A model generated the notes under the pieces. The model did no database searches and was not told the origin of the DNA. It saw only the letters and a list, made by a program, of their open reading frames with translations. The translations under genes were made by a program, and so were the position numbers. Below, piece after piece: positions 16,448-24,649 of a stretch of 64,000 nt of DNA. The stretch is taken from assembly GCF_023276435.1 (NCBI RefSeq), contig NZ_JALLPO010000010.1, positions 151,504-215,503 of the forward strand. The letters are read 5' to 3'. The stretch's first letter is position 1. Each line of letters opens with the position of its first letter. This DNA comes from Sphaerisporangium perillae. Its GTDB lineage: Bacteria > Actinomycetota > Actinomycetes > Streptosporangiales > Streptosporangiaceae.

Positions 16448-17233
16448 ATGTCGCCTGATTTGCAGAAGCTCATCGACCTCCTCCACACCCAGCTCGGCTA
16501 CAGCGAGCAGAGCGGCGGTTACACCAAGTTCGGAGACTGGTACGGCAAGAACGTCGAGTTCGACTCCGACTACTCGGCACAACCCTGGTGCGACATGTTC
16601 CTGTCGTGGGCGGCGCACCAGCTCGGTTACGAGAAGTGGTTCGGCCAGTTCGCGTACGCCCCCTTCCACGCCGAGTGGTTCGCCGACCGAGGGGCGTGGG
16701 GCACCACCCCCGAGCCCGGCGCCGTGGTCTTCTTCGACTGGGGCGGCTCGAACGTGATCGAGAACATCGACCACGTCGGCATCGTGACCTCCGTCGACGG
16801 GGACACGATCCACACGATCGAAGGCAACATCGACGGCCAGTACGCCCGGGAGAAGGTCAGGGACCAGACCTACGTGGTGGGCTACGGCTACCCCGAGAAG
16901 GTCAAGGCCCAGCTGGAGGCGCATTCTCAGGCGAGCAAGACCTCCACGGGCGCCGCCACGCCCGCGATGAAGCCGGCCGCGGCGGAGTTCGCGCTCCCCG
17001 CCGCCACGGTGGGCGTGCCGGCCGGCGGTCCCGTGCCGGGCCAGGCCGCACCCGGAGCCGGGGCCCTGGTGATCCCGGTGCTGATCGCCGTCATGGTGAT
17101 GATCGCCTACTTCAAGGTCAAGCAGGCCTCCGCGCGCCTGGCGCTCGCCGCGCCCCGGACGCGGCGTACGCGGACAACGGGTGGTCGTACGGCTACTATC
17201 AGCGATGATCATCTGCGTCCTCCGAGGCCGTGA
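16448..17233 (+). CDS. CHAP domain protein with C-terminal membrane segment
   Basis: A 261-residue putative peptidoglycan amidase/endopeptidase. The CHAP domain (about 20-150) has the nucleophile cysteine in QPWCDMF (C48), histidine in IDHVG (H109) and a polar third residue in IEGN (125-127). An Ala/Pro-rich linker leads to one membrane helix at about 205-223 and a basic tail. No N-terminal signal peptide is seen, so how the catalytic domain reaches the wall is unclear. ATG at 16448 gives the domain start; GTG at 16403 would add 15 residues without creating a signal peptide. It could be a phage-endolysin-like relic or a tail-anchored enzyme. Confidence 0.85.
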   Translation: MSPDLQKLIDLLHTQLGYSEQSGGYTKFGDWYGKNVEFDSDYSAQPWCDMFLSWAAHQLGYEKWFGQFAYAPFHAEWFADRGAWGTTPEPGAVVFFDWGGSNVIENIDHVGIVTSVDGDTIHTIEGNIDGQYAREKVRDQTYVVGYGYPEKVKAQLEAHSQASKTSTGAATPAMKPAAAEFALPAATVGVPAGGPVPGQAAPGAGALVIPVLIAVMVMIAYFKVKQASARLALAAPRTRRTRTTGGRTATISDDHLRPPRP

Positions 17234-17314
17234 CGAGCGCTGATCCCGCCTGGGCGCCTGGCGTTCCCCCGAGGTCACGGCCGTCGAGGACCGCTCTCTA
17301 TCGAAGGGGAACGC

Positions 17315-17755
17315 ATGTCCGTCAAGATGAGGACCATCGCTCTGTCCGTGGCCCTGGCGGCCGGTACGACGCTGGTGACGGGGTTGAGCGCGCACGCCGA
17401 CCAGCGACCGGCGACCGGTCGCCCGGCGGTCGCATCGCACCCGCCCGTGCAGGGCAGCACCCGGATCGGCGCCGGTACCACCGTCCCCGGACAGGGTTGG
17501 GCCCCCTACGGGGACAACGGCCTGTACATCGACGTCGACACCAGCACGGGGCACTTCACCTCCACCCCGGTGTACACGGCCTCCGTCGGCGGCCTCAGCG
17601 GCCAGTGGACGCTGACGGGCACCAGCACCGTGTACGACCCCACGCCCACAGGGTTCCGCATCTACGTGCGGCAGCACGCCGGCGGCCCGCTGACCACCTT
17701 CACCGCGCAGAGCTCCAAGTGGTACGTCAACTGGATCGGCATCGAGAACCCGTAG
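17315..17755 (+). CDS. Small secreted protein with beta-rich domain
   Basis: A 146-residue exported protein. The Sec signal peptide (1-28, cleavage after AHA) precedes a Pro/Thr linker and a beta-rich domain of about 95 residues from GLYIDVDTSTGHFTSTPVY to WYVNWIGIENP. Similar WxxNWIGI endings occur in secreted actinomycete proteins and after collagen-like repeats, but no function is assigned. AAGGGGA lies 6 nt before the ATG. It follows the CHAP gene by 81 bp in the same direction, and both are envelope-related, so co-transcription is possible. Confidence 0.75.
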   Translation: MSVKMRTIALSVALAAGTTLVTGLSAHADQRPATGRPAVASHPPVQGSTRIGAGTTVPGQGWAPYGDNGLYIDVDTSTGHFTSTPVYTASVGGLSGQWTLTGTSTVYDPTPTGFRIYVRQHAGGPLTTFTAQSSKWYVNWIGIENP

Positions 17756-17821
17756 GTTCCGCTCACACCGGGTCGTGGGGGCACGGGCCGCGCCCCCACG
17801 GCGACCTCGCCGCCGCGGTCG

Positions 17822-18358
17822 TCAGGGCAGGCGGCCGACGGACGCGAGGGCCTGCTTGAGCAGGACGCCTTGGCCGCCGGTCATCTCCTGCTGCACCATC
17901 GGGGAGGCCGCCTCCTCCGGCGTGAACCAGACGAGGTCCAGAGCGTCCTGGCGGGGACGGCAGTCGCCCGCGACGGGGACGATGTAGGCCAGGGACACGG
18001 CGTGCTGACGCGGGTCGTGGTACGGGGTGACGCCGGCCGCCGGGAAGTACTCGGCGATCGTGAACGGCTGCGGAGAGGCCGGGATGTTCGGGAGCGCCAC
18101 GGGGCCGAGGTCCTTCTCCAGATGGCGCAGCAGCGCGTCGCGGACGCGTTCGTGGAGCAGCACCCGCCCGGAGACCAGGGCGCGGCTGACCGCCCCGTCC
18201 GAGCCGATGCGCAGCAGCAGGCCGACGCGGGTAACCACGCCGGTCTCGTCCACCCGCACCGGAACGGCGTCGACGTAGAGGATCGGCATCCGGCCCCGCA
18301 CCGACTCCAGCTCATCCGGAGCGAGCCATCCAGGTGCGGTTTCGGTCTTTTCGGTCAT
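17822..18358 (-). CDS. DUF4916 / degenerate Nudix-fold protein
   Basis: A 178-residue actinobacterial protein of the DUF4916 group. A segment starting GRVLLHE and ending LEKDLG matches the spacing of a Nudix box, but several catalytic acids are replaced (His, Lys and Asp at glutamate positions), so pyrophosphohydrolase activity is doubtful. The C-terminal part (DLVWFTPEEAASPMVQQEM) resembles Nudix proteins. ATG at 18358 is supported by family length. The frame stays open upstream into a remnant of an AMP-forming ligase, which is not part of this gene. Confidence 0.8.
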   Translation of the reverse strand: MTEKTETAPGWLAPDELESVRGRMPILYVDAVPVRVDETGVVTRVGLLLRIGSDGAVSRALVSGRVLLHERVRDALLRHLEKDLGPVALPNIPASPQPFTIAEYFPAAGVTPYHDPRQHAVSLAYIVPVAGDCRPRQDALDLVWFTPEEAASPMVQQEMTGGQGVLLKQALASVGRLP

Positions 18359-18421
18359 TCGCTGATCGTACTTCTTCGCGTGCTCCCCACGCCGTAACGG
18401 TCCACCCGGCGGACAGATGTC

Positions 18422-18541
18422 CTGCCGCCGCCCCGTCGTGCCCGAGGTGTACATGATCAGGCACGGGTCGTCCAGGCCGACCGGCTCGTCGGCGTCATCC
18501 ACTCGCGCCCGGGCCGGGCGCTGCGGGCCCTCGCCTCCCGC
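18422..18541 (-). pseudogene. Remnant of an AMP-dependent synthetase/ligase
   Basis: The minus-strand translation contains DDPCLIMYTSGTTGRR, the P-loop-like A3 motif of acyl-CoA synthetases and other ANL ligases, followed at once by unrelated sequence. Only about 40 residues remain, squeezed between the MMPL stop (18542) and the DUF4916 gene. Everything before and after the motif is missing, so it is a decayed fragment, probably left by a deletion that brought the two flanking genes together. Confidence 0.7.
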
Positions 18542-20812
18542 TCAGCTCTGACCGGTGGTGACCAGGCTCTTCACCTGGCCGGGGGGTACCGGCTCCTCTT
18601 CCTCGTCGTCGTCGGCGTGCCCGGCGATGGACAGGTCCGGCAGGATCCGGTCGAGCCAGGCCGGGCACCACCAGTTGAGCCTGCCCAGCAGCACCATCGT
18701 GGCCGGCACGAGCAGGCCGCGGATGATGGTCGCGTCCACGGCGATGGCCACCGCCAGCCCCACGCCGAACACCTTGACCAGCGGATCCGGATAGGCGATG
18801 AAGGCGACGAACACCACCACCATGATCAGCGCGGCCGAGGTGATGACCCGCCCGGTGGCGCCGAGCCCTTCGGCGACCGCGCGCCGGTTGTCGCCGGAGC
18901 GCAGGTACGCCTGGCGCACCGAGGTAAGCAGGAAGACCTCATAGTCCATGGACAGCCCGAACAGCACGGCGAACAGCATGAGCGGCACGTAGGAGTCGAT
19001 CGGCACGCTGAAGAACAGCGTCGTCAGGTACGAGCCCTGCGCCGAGACGGGCGGATCCAGGCCGACCAGTCCGCTGCCGAGCCCGTAGGAGAAGACGATG
19101 GCCAGCGCGCCGAACGCGGCGCCGAGCGAGACGAGGTTCATCAGCGCCGCCTTGATCGCGACGATCGGCGCCCGGAAGGCGAGCAGCAGGAGCAGCGCGC
19201 TGAGCAGGACGACGACGCCGATGACGGCCGGGGTCCGCTCGGCGATGCGGTCGCTCGCGTCGGCCATGCCCGCGACCTCCCCGCCCACGTGCAGCCGCAC
19301 GCCGGGCACCTCCAGGGCGCGCACCGCGCGCACGACGTCGCCTGCGCGCGGGTCGCTCGGGGCGTACTCGGGCACGACCTGGAGCAGGACGGACCTGCCG
19401 GAGGTGTTGACCTTCGCGGGCGTCACGTGCGCGACCCCCGGCACGTCCGCCAGGCGGTCCTGGACGCGCTCGACCACGGGGGCGGGCGGGTCTCCGGCGG
19501 CGACCTTGGCGTCCAGTTCGCCGACCACGATCAGCGGCCCGTTGCTGCCCGGCCCGAACCCGGTCTGCATCAGCTCGTACGCCCGCCGGGCGTCCTGCCC
19601 GCGATCGGCGTACCCGTCGTCGGTGGGGCCGAGTTTGAGGCCGAGGGCCGGTGCGGCGAGGGCGCCCAGCACGGCGACGGCCACCGCGAGCACCCGCCAC
19701 GGCCGCCGGGCGACCCAGGTGCCGAGCCCGGCCCAGCCGCTCGCCGCCGAGTGGGCCGCCGGACGGGCCGCCCGGCGCCGGGGGCCGACGAACGGGATCC
19801 GCAGCGCGTTGATCCGGTGGCCGAGGATGCCGAGCAGCGCGGGCACCAGCGTGAGCGAGGTGAGCACCGCGCAGACGACAGAGATGCCGGTGACCCAGCC
19901 GAGCGTGCGCAGCAGCGGGAACCCGCCGAGCATCAGCGCGCTGAGCGCGATGACGACCGTGCCCCCGGCGAACAGGACGGCCCCGCCGGCGCCCGCGGCC
20001 GTACGGCGGACCGACTCCTGGACGGGCACCCCTTCGGCCAGGAGCTTGCGGTACCGCGACAGCAGGAACAGGGCGTAGTCGATGCCCACGCCGAGACCGA
20101 TCATGGAGGCCATCACCGACGCCTGCTTGGGCACGTCGACCAGGTGGCCGAGCAGCCCGATCACGCCGAGCCCGACGCCCAGGCTGATGATCGCGGTGAA
20201 CACGGGCACCAGCGCGGCGACCAGCGTGCCGAACGCCAGGAGCAGCACCAGCAGGGCGCAGAGCACGCCGATGATCTCGCTGCTCCCCGTCTTGATCTCC
20301 TTGTCCGCGGGGGTCCCGTTGTCGGCGGCGACGGCCTCGAGGCCGATCTGCCGCACGGGCTCGGCCGCCGCGGAGAGCCGCGCGGAGGTCTCCGCGAGCT
20401 TGGCGGGGTCCTGGCCGGAGAGCCGGACGGTGATGACGCCGATCATGAGGCTGCGGGAGATGCCGCCCACGCGGTAGGGCGTGTCCACCTGCACGACGTG
20501 CGGGACCTCGCGGATCTCCACCATGGCCCGCTCGACCGCGCGCTTGCGCTCTGCGGTGATCAGCGGCCCGTCCTTGGAGTACAGGATGATCTGGAAGGTG
20601 CCGCCGGGGTCGTACCCGGGGCCGAAGCCGTCGCGCATGAGGTCGTGCGCGCGCTGGGCGTCGGTGCCGGGGATGGACACGTTGTTGCTGACCGGGCGCC
20701 CGAACACCAGCGTCCCCGCGGTCAGCGCTCCGGCGAGGATCATCCACACCGCGAGCACGACGCGGCCGTGTCTCGCGCACCAACCACCCAATCGACCGAG
20801 CAAGCTAGCCAT
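18542..20812 (-). CDS. MMPL family RND transporter
   Basis: A 756-residue inner-membrane exporter of the MmpL/RND superfamily. Two homologous halves each have one helix, a large extracytoplasmic loop and a block of five to six helices. Signature segments include IGLGVGIDYALFLLSRYRK in the first half and LFGLSMDYEVFLLTSVRQAY in the second; the paired aspartates are the expected proton-relay residues. Such proteins export lipids or hydrophobic drugs. The C-terminus is an acidic cytoplasmic tail (DDDEEEEP). ATG at 20812 has no obvious Shine-Dalgarno sequence. The gene is divergent from a TetR gene with an inverted repeat between them, indicating local repression. Confidence 0.93.
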   Translation of the reverse strand: MASLLGRLGGWCARHGRVVLAVWMILAGALTAGTLVFGRPVSNNVSIPGTDAQRAHDLMRDGFGPGYDPGGTFQIILYSKDGPLITAERKRAVERAMVEIREVPHVVQVDTPYRVGGISRSLMIGVITVRLSGQDPAKLAETSARLSAAAEPVRQIGLEAVAADNGTPADKEIKTGSSEIIGVLCALLVLLLAFGTLVAALVPVFTAIISLGVGLGVIGLLGHLVDVPKQASVMASMIGLGVGIDYALFLLSRYRKLLAEGVPVQESVRRTAAGAGGAVLFAGGTVVIALSALMLGGFPLLRTLGWVTGISVVCAVLTSLTLVPALLGILGHRINALRIPFVGPRRRAARPAAHSAASGWAGLGTWVARRPWRVLAVAVAVLGALAAPALGLKLGPTDDGYADRGQDARRAYELMQTGFGPGSNGPLIVVGELDAKVAAGDPPAPVVERVQDRLADVPGVAHVTPAKVNTSGRSVLLQVVPEYAPSDPRAGDVVRAVRALEVPGVRLHVGGEVAGMADASDRIAERTPAVIGVVVLLSALLLLLAFRAPIVAIKAALMNLVSLGAAFGALAIVFSYGLGSGLVGLDPPVSAQGSYLTTLFFSVPIDSYVPLMLFAVLFGLSMDYEVFLLTSVRQAYLRSGDNRRAVAEGLGATGRVITSAALIMVVVFVAFIAYPDPLVKVFGVGLAVAIAVDATIIRGLLVPATMVLLGRLNWWCPAWLDRILPDLSIAGHADDDEEEEPVPPGQVKSLVTTGQS

Positions 20813-20868
20813 TGGAGACCGTCCCAGACACTATTGAAGAATTGGAAACCTACCCAAAACACCGTTCT

Positions 20869-20889
20869 GTACGACCGTTCAGGACGTAC
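20869..20889. promoter_or_regulatory. Probable TetR operator between MMPL and tetR genes
   Basis: GTACG (20869-20873) and CGTAC (20885-20889) are inverted around 11 bp in the 135-bp divergent gap. CGTACG, a perfect palindrome, spans 20885-20890, and a related ACCGTTCA element is repeated nearby. This is the expected site for autoregulation by the adjacent TetR protein. Exact boundaries are uncertain. Confidence 0.45.
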
Positions 20890-20947
20890 GTTCAACAGCT
20901 TAGGCGCGCATACCGTGAAAGGCCGGACCGCGCTGAGAAATGAGACG

Positions 20948-21502
20948 ATGACCACAATCGACGGTGACAGCGACACCCGCAGCCGCATCCTCGCCGCCGC
21001 ACGCCAGCTCTTCGCCGAGCGGGGCTACGCCGCCACGTCCCTGGCCGACATCGCCGCCCGGGTCGGCCTGACCAAGACGGCCGTGGCCTACCACTTCCAC
21101 CCGAAGAACCGCCTGGCCGCGGAGCTCATCGCGCCGGCGGCGGACGACGTCCTCGCGCTGCTCGGCGGAGAATACGGCGGCGACCCGCGCCGGTTCATCG
21201 AACCGCTGACCGACTTCCTGGTGCGCCACCGCGCCGTCATCAGGCTCCTCATGGAGGACATCGGCACAGCCGACGAGGCCCCGCCCGGTTCCCGCGGCGA
21301 GACCATCCGGGCCTTCCGCGACGAGATGCACTCAAGGCTCGCCGGACCGGCTCCCGACGACGCCGCCCGGCTCAGGGCCTGGGCGGTCATGGGGGCGCTG
21401 CAGGTCGCCGTGGTGAGGACCATGGACCTCCCGCCGGAGACCGTGCGGGAACTGCTGCTCACCGCCGCCCTCGCCGTCCACGACGCGAGCCGGGGACGGT
21501 GA
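20948..21502 (+). CDS. TetR family transcriptional regulator
   Basis: A 184-residue repressor. The N-terminal helix-turn-helix is ATSLADIAARVGLTKTAVAY with the usual YHFHPKNRLAAE continuation; the rest is an all-helical ligand/dimer domain. ATG at 20948 places the HTH at the normal distance (about residue 30) from the start. A much longer open frame upstream is only the antisense of the MMPL gene. Divergent from the MMPL exporter, it probably represses that gene and senses its substrate. The stop is followed after 3 nt by the LAL regulator, so the two are co-transcribed. Confidence 0.92.
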   Translation: MTTIDGDSDTRSRILAAARQLFAERGYAATSLADIAARVGLTKTAVAYHFHPKNRLAAELIAPAADDVLALLGGEYGGDPRRFIEPLTDFLVRHRAVIRLLMEDIGTADEAPPGSRGETIRAFRDEMHSRLAGPAPDDAARLRAWAVMGALQVAVVRTMDLPPETVRELLLTAALAVHDASRGR

Positions 21503-21505
21503 CGG

Positions 21506-24229
21506 ATGGGTAACCCGCCCGAAGACGCGCACCACTTACCCTCCCATGTCACCCCCACCGACCAGGCCGGCCAGACCGGCGTCCCACGCCGCCCGGCGGC
21601 CACCGCGTCGCCTCCCGCGGACCGGCCGGCGATCCTTCGCCGGTTCGAGTCCGCCCTGCTCGACCCGCCCCTGACCCTGCTGATCCACGGCGAGGCCGGC
21701 ATCGGCAAGACCCACCTGCTGGCCGAGACCGAGACGCTGGCCAGGTCCATGGGCTACCGGGTGCTCCACGGCCAGGCGCGCGACTTCGGCAGCGGCCTCG
21801 CCTACGCCTCGCTCGCCGACGCGCTCGGCTCACTCCACACCGAGCGGGCGGCCCGCGAACCCCTCAAGGAACTGCTGGACGCCATCGACCAGGCCGCGCT
21901 CGGCATCATGGGGGCGGCCCCGGCCGTGCGCACCGCCAACCTGCTGGAAGCGCTGCCCGGCCGCACCTTCCTGGCCATCGACGACCTGCACCTGGCCGAC
22001 GCCGACACCCTCGGCGCGCTGTCCTACCTCCCTCGCCGCGTGCGGAACCTGGTCGTCGCCGGCACCGCGAGACGGCTTCCCCCGATGGACGCCGACCTGG
22101 TGGTCCGGCTCAGCCCCCTGTCGCCGGCGGAGGTGGGCGACCTGGTGACCGGCCTGCTCGGCCGCACCCCGAGCCCGTCGGTCGTACAGCGGGTCCACGA
22201 GGAGAGCCGGGGCAACCCGTGGTTCGTCCGCGAGGCCGTGCTGACCCTCGTCCAGGGCGGCGCCGTGCAGTCGGCGTCCCCCGTCCCGCGCAGAGGCGCC
22301 ATCCTCAGCCGGCTGTTCCAGCGCGACCAGGGCGGCCGCGATCTCGCCAGGGTGCTCGCCGCGCTGCGCCGCACCCGGCCCGCCGCCATGGCCGACCTGC
22401 CCGCGCTGGCCGAGGTCGCCGGCCTCGACGGGGAGGTGGCCGAACGCGCCTTCGACGGGCTGGTCAGGGATGGTCTGGTCGAGCCCACCGGCGACGGCGC
22501 GTACGAGTTCGCCCACCCGCTGGTCGCCGAGGCGCTGTACGCCGACCTCGGGCCGGCCGAGCGGCGCCGGGTCCACACCCGCATCGCCGAGTTGCTCCAC
22601 CGCCAGGGCCTTGACGGGACCCGCCGGGTATTGGAGTGGGCCACCCACCTCGCCGAGGGCGGCACGAGCACCGAGGCGCTGGCCGCCATGCTCCGCGCCG
22701 CCGAGCTGACCCGCTGGACGGCGCCGCTCTCGGCCGGCCACTGGTACGGCAGGGCGGCCGAACTGGCCCCCGCCGAGGACCGCGGCGTGCTGCTCTCCCG
22801 GCAGGCGCTGTCGTACTGGAAGGGCTCGCGGCCGGCGGACGCGCTACGCGCCGGGCAGGCCGCCCTCGCCGTGCTGCCGCCCGGACGCCGGCACACCCGC
22901 ACCGCCCAGACGATGGTCAACGCCGCGCACGCCATGGGGCGGTACGAGGCGGCGGTGTCCATCGCCGCCGGGCAACTCCCCTCCGCCGACGACCCGACCG
23001 CCCTGCTGGCCCAGCAGGCCGTGGTGAGCACCCAACTCGGCATCGACTCGGCCGGCCTGGCGAACGCGGCATGGGACGCCCTGCCGGGATGCCCGCCGGA
23101 GGACCTGGTGATCGCCCTCAGCGCCCTGGCCGGGGACGCGATCATCAAGGCGCGGTGGGAGGAGACTGAGCGGGCGCTGGACACCCTCCTTTCGGCCTCG
23201 GCCGCGCTGCCGCCCGCCGGCCGGCTGGCCGCGCTGGAGTCCTGCGCGCACATCCTGGCCAGCGCGGGCGCGCGCACCCGGGCCCTGGACCTGCTCTCCC
23301 AGGCCGAGCAGATCTACCGCGGCCTCGGCTGGCACAACATCGCCGGGCAGCACGTCCGGACCATGGCCGTGGTGCGCCGCCTCGGCGGCGAATGGGAGCA
23401 CGCCCTGCGCGACATCCGCTCCGACGCCGTCGCCCTCACCGACGCCGGCCTGTGGGAGAACGTGGCACTGCTGCGCAATATCGAGCTGGACATCCTGCTC
23501 GACCAGGGACGCTTCGACGAAGCCGAACGGCTGCTCGCCGACCCGCCGCCCAACTGCGTGCTCCAGCAGTCGCTGCGCGCCATGTTCGCGGCCCGCCGCG
23601 CGCTCGGTCTCGGCGACCGCGCGACGACCATGCGGCTCCTGGACGAAGCCCTCGCCATCGGCCCACCGGACGTCGTCCACCGCGTGCTGACCGTCCGCGT
23701 GACCATGCACAGCATCGCCCGGGAGTGGGAGGCCGCGCGCGCCGCCGCCACCGAACTGGCCGAGGTGGCCCGCACCGGCACCCCGCGCGCCCGCATGAGC
23801 AGCGAGCTGGCGGCGGCCACCGTCTACGCGGACGCCGCGAGGGCCGAGGCGGCACTGGAGACCGCCAGGGCGGACGGCCTGAAGTTCGAGGAGGGCAAGG
23901 CCCGCCTCATCCTCGGCGCGCTCGGGGACGGCACCCAGATGGTCCGGGCTCATGCGATCTTCACCGATCTCGGCGCCGAGCCGTGGCGCGTGCGGGCGGC
24001 GGCCTTCCTGAAGGACGCCGGCCTCGCCCCGGCGCCCGCCGCCGGCCTCACCCCCGTCGAACGGCGCGTCGTCGAACTGGTCGCCGGCGGCCTGTCCAAC
24101 CCCCAGATCGCCGACGAACTCCACTACAGCCGCAAGACGGTGGAGGTCTACCTGTCCCGCGTCTACGCCAAAACCGGCCTGCGCTCCCGCGTCGAACTGG
24201 CCCTCGCCCACGAACGCGGCGAAGTCTGA
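21506..24229 (+). CDS. LAL-type LuxR family ATP-binding regulator
   Basis: A 907-residue large ATP-binding LuxR regulator. A Walker A motif GEAGIGKT (62-69) and a Walker B-like FLAIDDLHLAD define an N-terminal AAA/NTPase. The middle is a long TPR-like helical region, and the C-terminus is a LuxR helix-turn-helix (LTPVERRVVELVAGGLSNPQ with SRKTVEVYLSRVY). Such proteins activate transport or secondary-metabolism genes, with ATP hydrolysis and ligand binding as switches. ATG at 21506 begins 3 nt after the TetR stop, implying translational coupling. Pairing with a repressor and a divergent exporter suggests activation of the same locus; no biosynthetic genes are adjacent. Confidence 0.93.
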   Translation: MGNPPEDAHHLPSHVTPTDQAGQTGVPRRPAATASPPADRPAILRRFESALLDPPLTLLIHGEAGIGKTHLLAETETLARSMGYRVLHGQARDFGSGLAYASLADALGSLHTERAAREPLKELLDAIDQAALGIMGAAPAVRTANLLEALPGRTFLAIDDLHLADADTLGALSYLPRRVRNLVVAGTARRLPPMDADLVVRLSPLSPAEVGDLVTGLLGRTPSPSVVQRVHEESRGNPWFVREAVLTLVQGGAVQSASPVPRRGAILSRLFQRDQGGRDLARVLAALRRTRPAAMADLPALAEVAGLDGEVAERAFDGLVRDGLVEPTGDGAYEFAHPLVAEALYADLGPAERRRVHTRIAELLHRQGLDGTRRVLEWATHLAEGGTSTEALAAMLRAAELTRWTAPLSAGHWYGRAAELAPAEDRGVLLSRQALSYWKGSRPADALRAGQAALAVLPPGRRHTRTAQTMVNAAHAMGRYEAAVSIAAGQLPSADDPTALLAQQAVVSTQLGIDSAGLANAAWDALPGCPPEDLVIALSALAGDAIIKARWEETERALDTLLSASAALPPAGRLAALESCAHILASAGARTRALDLLSQAEQIYRGLGWHNIAGQHVRTMAVVRRLGGEWEHALRDIRSDAVALTDAGLWENVALLRNIELDILLDQGRFDEAERLLADPPPNCVLQQSLRAMFAARRALGLGDRATTMRLLDEALAIGPPDVVHRVLTVRVTMHSIAREWEAARAAATELAEVARTGTPRARMSSELAAATVYADAARAEAALETARADGLKFEEGKARLILGALGDGTQMVRAHAIFTDLGAEPWRVRAAAFLKDAGLAPAPAAGLTPVERRVVELVAGGLSNPQIADELHYSRKTVEVYLSRVYAKTGLRSRVELALAHERGEV

Positions 24230-24649
24230 CGGCCACGGCCCGGCGTGCGCGAGGCATCACCGTCTAATACAGCTGGACCCAGATGATGACGCAGTGCGGT
24301 TCGGGTGCCTCCGCGACGACGACATACTCGGCGACGCCCAAGGCGCCATCACGGTCGCCGCCGCGGTGATGTTCTTGCTGAGACTCGCGACGCGGAACAG
24401 CGAGGTCGGCTGCACGGTCGGGACGGCCGTGTCGCTGCTGGCTTAAGCCGTCCTCCCCGGCAGGACTCCGCCTGGGCTTTCGCCTAGCCATGCGGCCCAT
24501 GGCCGAGACAGTGGCCGTTTGGTGGAGGGATGAGGAGAGGCCGGCCGTGGCGCTGTCGGGCCTTTACAACCTGTCGCTTGTCTGCAAACTTACTTCTGCG
24601 CTTAAATTTCGAGCAGCAACCATGCAAATTCTTGCAGCAGGAGTAACGT
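24230..24649. other. Gene-poor gap at left edge of a compositionally distinct segment
   Basis: 420 bp between the LAL regulator and the sugar dehydrogenase. Both strands are partly open across 24264-24500. The minus frame would end VVVAEAPEPHCVIIWVQLY, and the plus frame contains a hydrophobic stretch AAAVMFLLRLA. Neither has a convincing start, ribosome-binding site or family match, so I call no gene; it may be decayed coding sequence. From about 24560 the DNA becomes clearly A/T-richer, and a promoter for the next gene should lie there. Confidence 0.4.

Noticed and set aside
16448-17755. Prophage remnant
   Set aside because: A CHAP gene alone is insufficient; no integrase, capsid, portal or tail genes are nearby.
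18617-20940. Very long plus-strand open frame ahead of the TetR gene
   Set aside because: It is the antisense of the MMPL gene, with His/Arg/Gly-rich low-complexity translation; only the last 184 codons (from 20948) are a TetR protein.
24264-24500. Minus-strand 78-codon frame and overlapping plus-strand frame
   Set aside because: No ribosome-binding site, no family match and conflicting codon signals on the two strands; described only as a gap.
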